Below the pieces are notes generated by a model that saw nothing but the letters and a program-made list of their open reading frames with translations, did not search any database and was not told where the DNA came from. Below, piece after piece: positions 41,513-49,287 of a stretch of DNA of 49,287 nucleotides; within the stretch, counting starts at the first letter, position 1, and each line of letters begins with the position of its first letter. The translations under genes and the position numbers were made by a program. Source of the DNA: Mycolicibacterium austroafricanum (GTDB lineage: Bacteria > Actinomycetota > Actinomycetes > Mycobacteriales > Mycobacteriaceae). Location of the stretch: positions 1 through 49,287 of the forward strand of contig NZ_CACSIP010000043.1 in the NCBI RefSeq assembly GCF_902705885.1. The letters are read 5' to 3'.

Positions 41513-42250
41513 GTGTACCGAGTTTTTGAAGCACTCGATGAATTGGGTGGAATCGTCGAGGAGGCCCGCGGCGTGCCGATGACGGCGGGTTGTGTGGTGC
41601 CTCGGGGCGACGTCCTGGAACTGATCGACGACATCAAGGATGCGATCCCCGGCGAACTCGACGACGCGCAGGACGTGCTGGATGCTCGGGATTCGCTGCT
41701 ACGCGAGGCCAAGGACCATGCGGAGGCCACCGTGTCGACGGCCAACGCAGAAGCCGATTCGATGGTCAACCACGCCAGGGCAGAAGCCGACCGGCTGTTG
41801 GCGGACGCGAAGTCGCAGGCCGACCGGATGGTCGCCGAGGCGCGCCAGCACAGCGAACGGATGGTGGCGGAGGCCCGAGAAGAGGCCAACCGGATCGCGG
41901 CCACGGCCAAGCGTGAGTACGAGGCCACCACCGGGCGGGCCAAGTCCGAAGCGGACAGGCTCATCGAGAGCGGCAACCTGACCTACGAGAAGGCGGTCCA
42001 GGAAGGCATCAAGGAGCAGCAGCGGCTGGTGTCGCAGACCGAGATCGTCGCGACGGCCACCGGTGAAGCCACCCGGCTGATCGACTCCGCGCACGCGGAG
42101 GCGGATCGGTTGCGTGGCGAGTGCGACATCTACGTCGACAGCAAGCTGGCCGAATTCGAGGACTTCCTCAACGGCACGTTGCGCTCAGTGGGCCGGGGCC
42201 GTCATCAACTGCGCACCGCGGCCGGGACCCACGACTACGCGGCCCGCTGA
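41513..42250 (+). CDS. sepIVA: DivIVA-like coiled-coil septum protein SepIVA
   Basis: This 245-residue soluble protein has an N-terminal DivIVA-like part (MYRVFEALDELGGIVEEARG, PRGDVLELIDDIKDAIPGEL). A long coiled coil rich in A-E-A-D-R heptads follows (about 60-215), then a short basic tail. It matches Rv2927c, described as SepIVA, a septum-associated factor needed for division and polar growth in mycobacteria. GTG 41513 has a CTGGAGGG ribosome-binding site. CATAAT (41401-41406), directly after the coaD stop, is a possible -10 box. A role in membrane shaping at the septum is from family knowledge. Confidence 0.92.
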   Translation: MYRVFEALDELGGIVEEARGVPMTAGCVVPRGDVLELIDDIKDAIPGELDDAQDVLDARDSLLREAKDHAEATVSTANAEADSMVNHARAEADRLLADAKSQADRMVAEARQHSERMVAEAREEANRIAATAKREYEATTGRAKSEADRLIESGNLTYEKAVQEGIKEQQRLVSQTEIVATATGEATRLIDSAHAEADRLRGECDIYVDSKLAEFEDFLNGTLRSVGRGRHQLRTAAGTHDYAAR

Positions 42251-42268
42251 CCCGTGGGGCGCTGAACG

Positions 42269-42274
42269 TACGAT
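42269..42274 (+). promoter_or_regulatory. Predicted -10 box of leaderless YceD-family mRNA
   Basis: TACGAT fits TANNNT and ends 6 nt before the ATG at 42281, with no ribosome-binding site. It would drive the DUF177-rnc-fpg group. Confidence 0.55.
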
Positions 42275-42280
42275 ACGTGC

Positions 42281-42919
42281 ATGCCGACGCATGTGAACGC
42301 GGCCGCGCGCCGAGGGGCGCGATCGCCCCTGGTGATCAACATCTCCCGACTCGGCCGCAGGCCCGGCTCGATGATGCCCCTGGAGACCACCGTCGCCAGT
42401 CCGTCGCGGATGGGGCTGCAGTTGCTCGCCGTCGAGCAGGGCGCGCCGCTGGAGCTGAACCTGCGTCTTGAGGCGGTGTCGGAAGGTGTACTGGTCACCG
42501 GCACCGTGTCGGCGCCGACGGCGGGCGAGTGCGCGCGCTGCCTGCAGCCGATCACCGGCGAGGTGGAGATCGATCTGACCGAGCTGTTCGCCTATCCCGA
42601 CAGCGCGACCGACGAGACCACCGACGCCGACGAGATCGCCCGTGTCGGCCGCGACGGCGGTGCCGAGACAGTTGACCTCGAGCAGCCGATCATCGACGCG
42701 GTGGGTCTGGCGCTGCCGTTCTCTCCGGTGTGCGGCCCGGACTGCGAAGGGCTGTGCCAGCAGTGCGGGGTGCCGCTGGCCACCGCAGAGCCCGGCCATC
42801 ATCACGAGCAGATCGATCCACGGTGGGCCAAGTTGACCGAGCTCCGCGAGCAGACGGCAGATGAGCTTCGCGAGCAGACGGCAGATGAGCTCCGCGAGCA
42901 GGGTGGAGACCAGTCGTGA
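42281..42919 (+). CDS. YceD/DUF177 family protein
   Basis: This 212-residue protein is of the YceD (DUF177) family, linked to 23S rRNA/ribosome assembly in other bacteria. The zinc-like cysteines are C-A-R-C-L-Q in the middle and CGPDCEGLCQQCGVPL near residue 150. In many bacteria rpmF follows yceD; here, as in M. tuberculosis Rv2926c, rnc follows directly and no L32 gene is present. The C-terminus ends in a repeated E-L-R-E-Q-T-A-D motif encoded by a 24-bp tandem repeat, absent from homologs as I remember them. The stop overlaps rnc by GTGA. Confidence 0.88.
   Translation: MPTHVNAAARRGARSPLVINISRLGRRPGSMMPLETTVASPSRMGLQLLAVEQGAPLELNLRLEAVSEGVLVTGTVSAPTAGECARCLQPITGEVEIDLTELFAYPDSATDETTDADEIARVGRDGGAETVDLEQPIIDAVGLALPFSPVCGPDCEGLCQQCGVPLATAEPGHHHEQIDPRWAKLTELREQTADELREQTADELREQGGDQS
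42839..42901 (+). repeat. 24-bp tandem repeat at the end of the YceD-family gene
   Basis: Two 24-bp units (42839-42862 and 42863-42886, one mismatch) and a 15-bp partial third unit encode E-L-R-E-Q-T-A-D repeats. The array ends 14 nt before the rnc GTG. The length is a multiple of three, so copy-number change would not shift the frame. Confidence 0.95.
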
Positions 42920-43608
42920 CCGTCGACCGCGCGCTGCTGCTCAAGGCGCTCGGGGTCGATCTGCCCGCGGAACTGCTCACCATCGCGCTCACGCACCGCA
43001 GCTACTCCTACGAGAACGGCGGACTGCCCACCAACGAACGTCTGGAGTTCCTCGGGGACTCGGTGCTCGGCCTGACCATCACCGAGGAGCTCTATCACCG
43101 GCATCCGGACCGTTCGGAGGGTGATCTGGCCAAGTTGCGCGCCAGCATCGTCAACACCCACGCCCTGGCCGACGTCGGTCGGGATCTCACCGAAGACGGT
43201 CTGGGTTCCTACCTGCTGCTGGGCAGGGGAGAAGAGAACTCCGGCGGCGCCGACAAGTCCAGCATTCTGGCCGACGGTGTCGAATCTCTGCTCGGCGCAA
43301 TATATCTCGAGCACGGCGCCTCGGTCGTGCGGGACGTGATCCTGAGGTTGTTCGGCAAGCTTCTCGACACCGCCCCGACCCTGGGTGCGGGCCTGGATTG
43401 GAAGAGCAGCCTGCAGGAACTGACCGCGTCCCGCGGCCTCGGTGCGCCCACCTACCTCGTGACGTCCACCGGGCCGGATCACGACAAGGAGTTCACCGCG
43501 ACGGTGATGGTCGCCGAGCGCGAGTACGGCAGGGGTATCGGCCGGACCAAGAAAGAAGCCGAACTCAAGGCCGCCGCGGCGGCGTGGAACGCCCTCGACA
43601 GTGCTTGA
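42916..43608 (+). CDS. rnc: Ribonuclease III
   Basis: This 230-residue double-strand RNA endonuclease processes rRNA and other structured RNAs. The signature is ERLEFLGDSVLGL (residues 41-53) and the Mg-binding acidic residues recur in ADGVESLLGAIYLE. The dsRNA-binding domain occupies about 158-226 (DWKSSLQELTASRGLG, GIGRTKKEAELKAAAAAWNAL). GTG 42916 overlaps the upstream stop; GGTGGAG upstream may serve as ribosome-binding site. fpg starts 5 nt after the stop. Confidence 0.96.
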   Translation: MTVDRALLLKALGVDLPAELLTIALTHRSYSYENGGLPTNERLEFLGDSVLGLTITEELYHRHPDRSEGDLAKLRASIVNTHALADVGRDLTEDGLGSYLLLGRGEENSGGADKSSILADGVESLLGAIYLEHGASVVRDVILRLFGKLLDTAPTLGAGLDWKSSLQELTASRGLGAPTYLVTSTGPDHDKEFTATVMVAEREYGRGIGRTKKEAELKAAAAAWNALDSA

Positions 43609-43613
43609 TCCGG

Positions 43614-44495
43614 ATGCCTGAACTCCCCGAGGTCGAGGTCGTCCGGCGGGGATTGGCCCAAAGCGTGACCGACAGGACCATCACTGCGGTCCGGGTGCAC
43701 CACCCCCGCGCCGTGCGCAGGCACGAGGCCGGGCCCACGGACCTGACCGCCAGGCTGCTCGGCGCCGCGATCACCGGGACCGGACGCCGGGGCAAGTACC
43801 TGTGGCTCACGCTGGGTGATGAGGCCGATGTGGGGGGTGCGCGACGAGACGCCGGCAGCGCGCTCGTCGTGCACCTCGGGATGAGCGGGCAGATGCTGTT
43901 GGGGCCCGTTCCGAACAAGAACCACCTGCGCATCGCCGCGCTGCTCGACGACGGCACCACGCTGAGCTTTGTCGACCAGCGCACCTTCGGCGGCTGGATG
44001 GTCGCCGAGATGGTCACCGTCGACGGCACCGATGTGCCGACGCCGGTCGCGCACATCGCCCGCGACCCGCTGGACCCGGCGTTCGATCGTGATCTTGTCG
44101 TCACGCTGTTGCGCGACAAGCACTCCGAGATCAAGCGTCAGCTACTCAACCAGGCCGTGGTGTCCGGGGTCGGCAACATCTACGCCGACGAAGCCCTGTG
44201 GCGGGCCAAGGTCAATGGCGCCCGCCTGGCCTCGGCGTTGCCGCGGCGCAAGCTCGCCGAGTTGCTCGACGCCGCCGCCGAGGTGATGACCGACGCGCTC
44301 GATGAGGGCGGTACGTCGTTCGACTCGCTCTACGTCAACGTCAACGGTGAGTCCGGTTACTTCGACCGGTCTCTGGATGCCTACGGCCGCGAGGGGCAGC
44401 CCTGCCGCCGGTGCGGGGCGGTGATGCGGCGGGAGAAGTTCATGAACCGGTCGTCGTTCTTCTGCCCACGCTGCCAACCCCGACCACGCACCTAG
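43614..44495 (+). CDS. fpg: Formamidopyrimidine-DNA glycosylase
   Basis: This 293-residue glycosylase/AP lyase removes 8-oxoguanine and formamidopyrimidines. The catalytic N-terminus is MPELPEVEVVRRGL, where Pro2 becomes the N-terminal nucleophile and Glu3 is acidic. The conserved LVVHLGMSGQ and the H2TH region NQAVVSGVGNIYADEALW follow, and a C-terminal zinc finger (CRRCGAVMRR...FFCPRCQ) ends the protein. It complements mutT1 and ung in this window. The gene ends at the edge of a perfect inverted repeat. Confidence 0.96.
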   Translation: MPELPEVEVVRRGLAQSVTDRTITAVRVHHPRAVRRHEAGPTDLTARLLGAAITGTGRRGKYLWLTLGDEADVGGARRDAGSALVVHLGMSGQMLLGPVPNKNHLRIAALLDDGTTLSFVDQRTFGGWMVAEMVTVDGTDVPTPVAHIARDPLDPAFDRDLVVTLLRDKHSEIKRQLLNQAVVSGVGNIYADEALWRAKVNGARLASALPRRKLAELLDAAAEVMTDALDEGGTSFDSLYVNVNGESGYFDRSLDAYGREGQPCRRCGAVMRREKFMNRSSFFCPRCQPRPRT

Positions 44496-44558
44496 CGCCG
44501 GAACGGTATTCCACGCGGTCACGGCGCCGGATCGAGCGCGTGGAATACCGTTCCGGCG
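44496..44558. repeat. Perfect 22-bp inverted repeat, possible terminator or REP-like element
   Basis: The arms 44496-44517 and 44537-44558 are exact reverse complements, separated by 19 nt. The first arm begins immediately after the fpg stop. The RNA would form a very stable hairpin, but no U-run follows; GGGGGTTG does. It may terminate fpg or be a copy of a dispersed palindromic repeat. Confidence 0.9.
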
Positions 44559-44577
44559 GGGGTTGTAGAAATGAGCC

Positions 44578-44991
44578 ATGACCGAACTATGGGTGGAACG
44601 CACCGGGGTGCGTCGCTACACCGGGCACAGCACACGCGGTGCCGAGGTCCTCGTCGCCTCCGAGGACGTCGAGGGCGCTTTCACGCCTGGGGAGCTGATG
44701 AAGATCGCACTGGCCGCGTGCAGCGGGCTCTCCAGCGACCAGCCGCTGCGCCGGCGCCTGGGCGACGACTACCAGGCCACGATCAGGGTGTCCGGACCCG
44801 CTGACCGCGAACAGGAGCGCTACCCGCTGCTGGAGGAGTTATTGGAGGTCGACCTGTCGGGACTGTCCGACGACGACGTCACCCGGCTGCTGACCGTGGT
44901 GGAACGCGCGATCGACCAGGTGTGCACAGTGGGACGAACGCTGAAGTCTGGTACCAAAGTGACGTTTGGGGTCAAAGATGTCGGCAGGTGA
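44578..44991 (+). CDS. OsmC-family protein
   Basis: This 137-residue protein has the OsmC/Ohr-like fold: an N-terminal strand pair, TPGELMKIALAACSGLSSDQ with one cysteine near residue 49, and a C-terminal VCTVGRTLKSGTKVTF with the second cysteine. The paired cysteines are where peroxiredoxin-type OsmC proteins act on organic peroxides. It matches Rv2923c. ATG 44578 is chosen; no ribosome-binding site is evident between it and the inverted repeat. The stop overlaps acyP by 14 nt. Confidence 0.85.
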   Translation: MTELWVERTGVRRYTGHSTRGAEVLVASEDVEGAFTPGELMKIALAACSGLSSDQPLRRRLGDDYQATIRVSGPADREQERYPLLEELLEVDLSGLSDDDVTRLLTVVERAIDQVCTVGRTLKSGTKVTFGVKDVGR

Positions 44992-45259
44992 GACCCGGCT
45001 GACCGCCTGGGTGCACGGACACGTTCAGGGCGTGGGTTTTCGCTGGTGGACGAGGTCGCGGGCGCTCGAGCTGGGTCTGACGGGCTTTGCGTCCAACCGG
45101 CCCGACGGACGGGTTCAGGTGGTCGCCCAGGGCTCCCGGGACGCCTGCCAACGCCTCCTGGACCAGCTCCGGAGCGGAAACACTCCCGGGCACGTCGACA
45201 AGGTGGTCTCGGACTGGTCCGAACCCGCCGACGCGTTTTCGGGCTTCACCGAGCGCTGA
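44978..45259 (+). CDS. acyP: Acylphosphatase
   Basis: This 93-residue enzyme hydrolyses carboxyl-phosphate bonds. The signature is VHGHVQGVGFRWWTRSRA with the phosphate-binding Arg, followed by the catalytic Asn in GFASNRPDGRVQVVAQG. ATG 44978 (MSAGETRLTAWV) is preferred; the gene overlaps the OsmC-family gene by 14 nt and has GGGGTCAAAG upstream. It corresponds to Rv2922A. smc follows after 26 bp. Confidence 0.93.
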   Translation: MSAGETRLTAWVHGHVQGVGFRWWTRSRALELGLTGFASNRPDGRVQVVAQGSRDACQRLLDQLRSGNTPGHVDKVVSDWSEPADAFSGFTER

Positions 45260-45285
45260 GCTGCTCGGCGGTAGGGTCTGACGAC

Positions 45286-48200
45286 ATGCATCTCAAGAGT
45301 CTGACGCTGAAGGGCTTCAAGTCCTTCGCCTCGCCGACGACTCTGCGCTTCGAACCGGGCATCACCTGCGTTGTCGGGCCCAACGGGTCCGGCAAGTCCA
45401 ACGTCGTCGACGCGCTCACCTGGGTGATGGGGGAGCAGGGCGCCAAGACGCTGCGCGGCGGAAAGATGGAAGACGTCATCTTCGCCGGCACGTCCTCGCG
45501 GGCCCCGCTCGGCCGCGCCGAGGTGACGTTGACGATCGACAACTCCGACAACGCGCTGCCCATCGAGTACTCCGAGGTGTCGATCACCCGAAGGATGTTC
45601 CGCGACGGCGCGGGCGAGTACGAGATCAACGGCAGCAGTTGCCGTTTGATGGATGTCCAGGAGCTGCTCAGCGACTCCGGGATCGGCCGGGAGATGCACG
45701 TCATCGTCGGTCAGGGCAAGCTGTCCGAGATCCTCGAGTCGCGCCCGGAAGACCGGCGGGCGTTCATCGAGGAGGCCGCGGGCGTCCTCAAGCACCGCAA
45801 ACGCAAGGAGAAGGCGGTTCGCAAGCTCGACTCGATGTCGGCGAACCTGGCGCGGCTGACCGACCTGACCACCGAACTGCGCCGTCAGCTCAAGCCGCTG
45901 GGCCGGCAGGCCGAAATGGCGCGTCGGGCCCAGACGATCCAGGCCGACCTGCGTGACGCGCGGCTGCGGCTGGCAGCCGACGACCTGGTCACCCGCAAGG
46001 CCGAGTTCGATGACACCAACCAGGCCGAGACCACGCTGCGTCGCGAGCACGACGAACTGACCGCGCGGCTGGAAGTCCGGACCGTCGAACTCGAGGCCCA
46101 CGAATCCGCTGTCGAGGAACTCAGCGAGCGCGCCGACTCCGCGCAGCAGCGCTGGTTCCGGCTCTCGGCGCTGGCCGAGAGGGTCAGTGCGACGGTCCGT
46201 ATCGCCAGCGAGCGGGCACAGCACCTGGACGCCGAGCCCGACATGGCCGGCGGTCCGGATCCGGACGAACTCGAGGCGCAGGCCGACGAGGTGGCCGAGC
46301 AGGAGCGGCAGCTCCTCGAGGAGCTGGCCGAATCCCGGGAACGTCTGGAAGCCACCCGCGCCGAGCTGGCCGAGCGGGAGCAGGTGGCCGCCGAAGCCGA
46401 GCGGGCCCACCTGGCCGCCGCCCGGGCCGAGGCGGACCGGCGGGAGGGGTTGGCCCGGCTGTCCGGTCAGGTCGACACCATGCGCACCCGAGTCGAGTCG
46501 ATCGACGAGACCGTCGCCCGGTTGACCACGGGCATCGACGAGGCGGCCGCACGCGCGCAGCAGGCCCAAGCAGAGTTCGAGACCGTGCAGACCCGGGTGA
46601 GCGAGCTCGATGCCGGCGAGGTCGGGCTCGACGACCACCACGACCGAACCGTGGCCGCGCTGCGGCTGGCCGACGAGCGGGTGGCCGAGTTGCAGGCCGG
46701 CGAGCGTGCCGCCGAGCGCCAGGTGGCGTCTCTGCAGGCGCGCATCGACGCGTTGTCGGTCGGGCTGGACCGCAAGGACGGCGCTGCATGGCTCCAAGAG
46801 AACCGGGGGGCAGGGCTTTTCGGGTCGATCGCCAACCTGGTCAAGGTGCAACCCGGTCACGAGTCGGCGGTCGCCGCAGTGCTCGGCGCAGCGGCCGACG
46901 CCGTCGCAGCGGAGAACTTCGGCACCGCCCGTGAGGCGGTCGCCGCGCTCAAGCACTCCGACGGCGGGCGGGCCGCCATCGTGCTGGGGGACTGGCCCGC
47001 GCAACCCGCGCCCGTGACGGGTCACCTGCCCGCAGGCGCGGTGTGGGCGGTGGACGTCGTGGACGCCGCCCCGCGGGTGCGCGCCGCCGTGACCGCGATG
47101 CTCGCCGGGGTCGCGGTGGTTGACGCCCTCGCGAACGCCATGGAACTTGTTGCCGCACAACCACAACTGCGTGCGGTGACCGCCGAGGGCGACCTGGTCG
47201 GGGCCGGCTGGGTCAGCGGCGGATCCGACCGCAGGCCCAGCACGCTGGAGATCACCGCGCAGGTGGACAAGGCTCGGGCGGAACTCGCCGACGCCGAGCG
47301 GCAGGTCGGCGAGCTGTCCGCCGCGCTGTCCGGTGCGCTGGCCGAGCAGTCGTCCCGTCAGGACGCCGCCGAACAGGCCCTGGCGGCACTCAACGAGTCC
47401 GACGCCGCGATCTCGGCGATCTACGAACAGCTGGGCCGGCTGGGTCAGGACGCCCGCGCCGCCGACGACGAGTGGCAGCGCCTGATCAGCCAGCGCGACG
47501 AACTGGAGACCGGGCGCACCCGCACGGTGTCCGAGCTCGCCGAGCTCGAAGAGCGGCTGCACAACGCCCAACAGGAGCCGATGTTCGAGGCCGAGCCCGT
47601 CAACCGCCAGGAGTGGACGGCCGCCGCGGAGGCCGCGCGCTCGGCGGAGGTGGAGGCCCGGTTGACGGTGCGCACCGCCGAGGAGCGCGCGAATGCCGTT
47701 CGGGGACGGGCTGATTCACTCCGGCGGGCCGCGACCGCAGAACGTGAGGCACGCGTACGTGCCCGCCGGGCACGCGAGGCGCGGGTGCACGCCGCAGCGG
47801 TGGCGGCTGCCGTGGCCGAGACCGGTCGGCTGGTGGCGGCACGGTTGAGCTCGGCGGTCGGCGTCGCGTCCAGGATCCGCGACGAGGTCGCCGCCGAGCG
47901 TCAGGTCCGGGCCGGCGCGCTGGCGAAGACGCGTGAGGAGGTCAACGAACTGACGGCCAGGATCAGCACGCTCACCGATTCGCTGCACCGCGACGAGGTG
48001 GCCAAAGCCCAAGCGGCACTGCGTATCGAACAACTCGAGCAGCAGGTGCTCGAGCAGTTCGGGATGGCCGTGGCCGACCTGGTCGCCGAATACGGTCCCA
48101 GCGTCGCGTTGCCTCCGACCGAGCTCGAGATGGCGGAGTACGAGCAGGCGCGCGAACGCGGCGAGCAGGTCACCGCGCCGGCGCCGATGCAGTTCGACCG

Positions 48201-48870
48201 GGCCACCCAGGAACGGCGGGCCAAGCGCGCCGAACGCGAACTCAACGAATTGGGCCGGGTCAATCCGCTCGCCCTGGAGGAGTTCGCCGCGCTGGAGGAG
48301 CGCTACAACTTCCTGTCCACCCAGCTCGAGGATGTCAAGGCGGCCCGAAAGGACCTCCTCGACGTCATCGCCGATGTCGACAGCCGCATTCTCCAGGTTT
48401 TCGCCGAGGCGTATGCCGACGTCGAACGCGAGTTCGCCCAGGTGTTCTCGACACTGTTCCCCGGCGGTGAGGGCAGGCTGCTGCTGACCGACCCCGACGA
48501 CATGCTGACCACCGGCATCGAGGTCGAGGCCAGGCCGCCGGGAAAGAAGATCAAGCGGCTTTCGTTGCTGTCGGGCGGGGAGAAGTCGCTGACGGCGGTG
48601 GCGATGCTGGTGGCCATCTTCCGGGCCCGCCCGTCGCCGTTCTATGTCATGGACGAGGTCGAGGCCGCGCTCGACGACGTCAACCTGCGCCGGTTGATCA
48701 GCCTGTTCGAGCAATTGCGCGAAGTGTCACAGCTCATCGTCATCACCCACCAGAAGCCGACGATGGAGATCGCCGACGCCCTCTACGGGGTGACGATGCG
48801 CAACGACGGCATCACCACGGTGATCTCGCAGCGGATGCGCGGCCAGGAACTCGTGGCCAGTCCCTCCTGA
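45286..48870 (+). CDS. smc: Chromosome partition protein Smc
   Basis: This 1194-residue ATPase compacts and segregates chromosomes. Walker A is GPNGSGKS (31-38) and the Q-loop region is VGQGKLSEILESRPEDRR. Two long coiled-coil arms (about 165-490 and 665-1000) flank a flexible hinge domain (about 500-660). The C-terminal head has the signature LLSGGEKSLTAVAMLVA and Walker B FYVMDEVEAALDD. The ATG has TAGGGT 8 nt upstream and no ribosome-binding site, so it may have its own short-leader transcript. No scpAB genes are visible nearby. Confidence 0.97.
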   Translation: MHLKSLTLKGFKSFASPTTLRFEPGITCVVGPNGSGKSNVVDALTWVMGEQGAKTLRGGKMEDVIFAGTSSRAPLGRAEVTLTIDNSDNALPIEYSEVSITRRMFRDGAGEYEINGSSCRLMDVQELLSDSGIGREMHVIVGQGKLSEILESRPEDRRAFIEEAAGVLKHRKRKEKAVRKLDSMSANLARLTDLTTELRRQLKPLGRQAEMARRAQTIQADLRDARLRLAADDLVTRKAEFDDTNQAETTLRREHDELTARLEVRTVELEAHESAVEELSERADSAQQRWFRLSALAERVSATVRIASERAQHLDAEPDMAGGPDPDELEAQADEVAEQERQLLEELAESRERLEATRAELAEREQVAAEAERAHLAAARAEADRREGLARLSGQVDTMRTRVESIDETVARLTTGIDEAAARAQQAQAEFETVQTRVSELDAGEVGLDDHHDRTVAALRLADERVAELQAGERAAERQVASLQARIDALSVGLDRKDGAAWLQENRGAGLFGSIANLVKVQPGHESAVAAVLGAAADAVAAENFGTAREAVAALKHSDGGRAAIVLGDWPAQPAPVTGHLPAGAVWAVDVVDAAPRVRAAVTAMLAGVAVVDALANAMELVAAQPQLRAVTAEGDLVGAGWVSGGSDRRPSTLEITAQVDKARAELADAERQVGELSAALSGALAEQSSRQDAAEQALAALNESDAAISAIYEQLGRLGQDARAADDEWQRLISQRDELETGRTRTVSELAELEERLHNAQQEPMFEAEPVNRQEWTAAAEAARSAEVEARLTVRTAEERANAVRGRADSLRRAATAEREARVRARRAREARVHAAAVAAAVAETGRLVAARLSSAVGVASRIRDEVAAERQVRAGALAKTREEVNELTARISTLTDSLHRDEVAKAQAALRIEQLEQQVLEQFGMAVADLVAEYGPSVALPPTELEMAEYEQARERGEQVTAPAPMQFDRATQERRAKRAERELNELGRVNPLALEEFAALEERYNFLSTQLEDVKAARKDLLDVIADVDSRILQVFAEAYADVEREFAQVFSTLFPGGEGRLLLTDPDDMLTTGIEVEARPPGKKIKRLSLLSGGEKSLTAVAMLVAIFRARPSPFYVMDEVEAALDDVNLRRLISLFEQLREVSQLIVITHQKPTMEIADALYGVTMRNDGITTVISQRMRGQELVASPS

Positions 48871-48918
48871 CCGCCGGGGTCCGGCAGCACCGATTACCTC
48901 CCCTGCGACAATGGCGTC

Positions 48919-49287
48919 GTGTCTGAGGGTCTCTGGATCGCGATCGCGGTCATCGCTGTTCTGCTGGTCGCTGCGCTCGTCGTCGGCCTGCTCCGCTACC
49001 GTCGACGCCGGATCAGCCTCAACGCGCCGGACACCGTCACCCCTGTCGATCGGTCGGGGGGTTACACCGCATCCTCGGGCATCACGTTCACCGCGTCGGC
49101 GCCCACCAAGGCTCCGCCGGCTCCGCGGGAGGAGACCCCGCCGGGCGTTCCCGAGCACCCCGCGCCCCTCGACACCACCGGCTCACCCACCGTCGGTGAC
49201 GACGCCACCATCCCGCGCGATGCGCCCAAGCGACCGATCGCCGACGTCCGTCTGCCCGAGCCCCCGGCGCCCCCGGCGCCCCCGGCA
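48919..49287 (+). CDS. ftsY: Signal recognition particle receptor FtsY, N-terminal part (cut by window edge)
   Basis: The reading frame from GTG 48919 runs open to the window edge (123 codons). It begins MSEGLWIAIAVIAVLLVAAL, a transmembrane helix (about 5-26), then RYRRRRISL and an acidic/proline-rich linker ending in P-P-A-P-P-A repeats. This is the layout of actinobacterial FtsY before its NG GTPase domain, which lies outside the window. Position directly after smc matches Rv2921c. FtsY docks SRP-ribosome complexes at the membrane. ATG 48911 is in another frame and is not the start. Confidence 0.88.
   Translation, partial: MSEGLWIAIAVIAVLLVAALVVGLLRYRRRRISLNAPDTVTPVDRSGGYTASSGITFTASAPTKAPPAPREETPPGVPEHPAPLDTTGSPTVGDDATIPRDAPKRPIADVRLPEPPAPPAPPA

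Noticed and set aside
45115..47571. 818-codon open frame antisense to smc
   Set aside because: Smc on the plus strand has Walker, signature and coiled-coil features; the antisense product shows no motif and only third-position GC bias.

Overview
The window is a GC-rich chromosomal segment of a mycobacterium, most likely a rapid-growing Mycolicibacterium. The gene order follows, almost gene for gene, the M. tuberculosis blocks Rv2997 to Rv2965c and Rv2927c to Rv2921c (numbers recalled from general knowledge, not searched). Three signs argue against the tuberculosis group. The large PDIM/PGL lipid locus is absent between coaD and sepIVA. The superoxide dismutase has Gln145, the manganese-type residue. 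The DAK2/FakA-like gene is intact.

Left part (1-12 kb). A truncated IS481-type transposase sits at the edge, followed by an FAD oxidoreductase. Amino-acid biosynthesis genes come next: serA and leuB overlap, while leuC and leuD lie divergent from an LtbR/NdgR-type IclR regulator. A fumarylacetoacetate-hydrolase-family gene overlaps gltX, and gltX is followed by tRNA-Gln(CUG) and tRNA-Glu(CUC). The nucleoid protein gene hupB ends at a strong hairpin terminator.

Middle part (12-27.4 kb). The minus-strand group fbiD, ppk, mutT1 serves F420 synthesis, polyphosphate and nucleotide sanitation. The plus strand carries gpsA, a PLP enzyme and ddl. Then come a DUF3515 protein, a stand-alone Lrp/AsnC ligand domain, thiL, ung, a small lipoprotein, rpmB, the FakA-like gene, recG and a secreted HNH nuclease.

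Accessory island (about 27.4-33.25 kb). Compared with M. tuberculosis, about 6 kb lies between the Rv2972c-like and Rv2971-like genes. It holds a Mn-type sodA, an arylsulfatase pseudogene reduced to fragments in three frames, and a minus-strand cluster. That cluster encodes a His-rich membrane protein, a PCu(A)C copper-chaperone lipoprotein, a Tat-exported DyP peroxidase and a PepSY transmembrane protein. Its promoter overlaps repeated ACTACTACA motifs. The cluster looks like an extracytoplasmic copper/heme/peroxide module.

Right part (33.2-49.3 kb). An aldo/keto reductase and lipN are divergent. The DsbA-like and VKOR genes form an exported-protein disulfide system, followed by pyc, rsmD, coaD, sepIVA, a YceD/DUF177 protein, rnc, fpg, an OsmC-family gene, acyP, smc and the start of ftsY.

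The most notable observations are these. A perfect five-unit 27-bp tandem repeat at the 5' end of gltX copies a Shine-Dalgarno sequence plus an in-frame TTG start in every unit. The rsmD gene appears to start at CTG. Many genes have a TANNNT box 6-7 nt before the start codon, indicating leaderless mRNAs. A perfect 22-bp inverted repeat lies after fpg. Several coding regions contain in-frame minisatellites.
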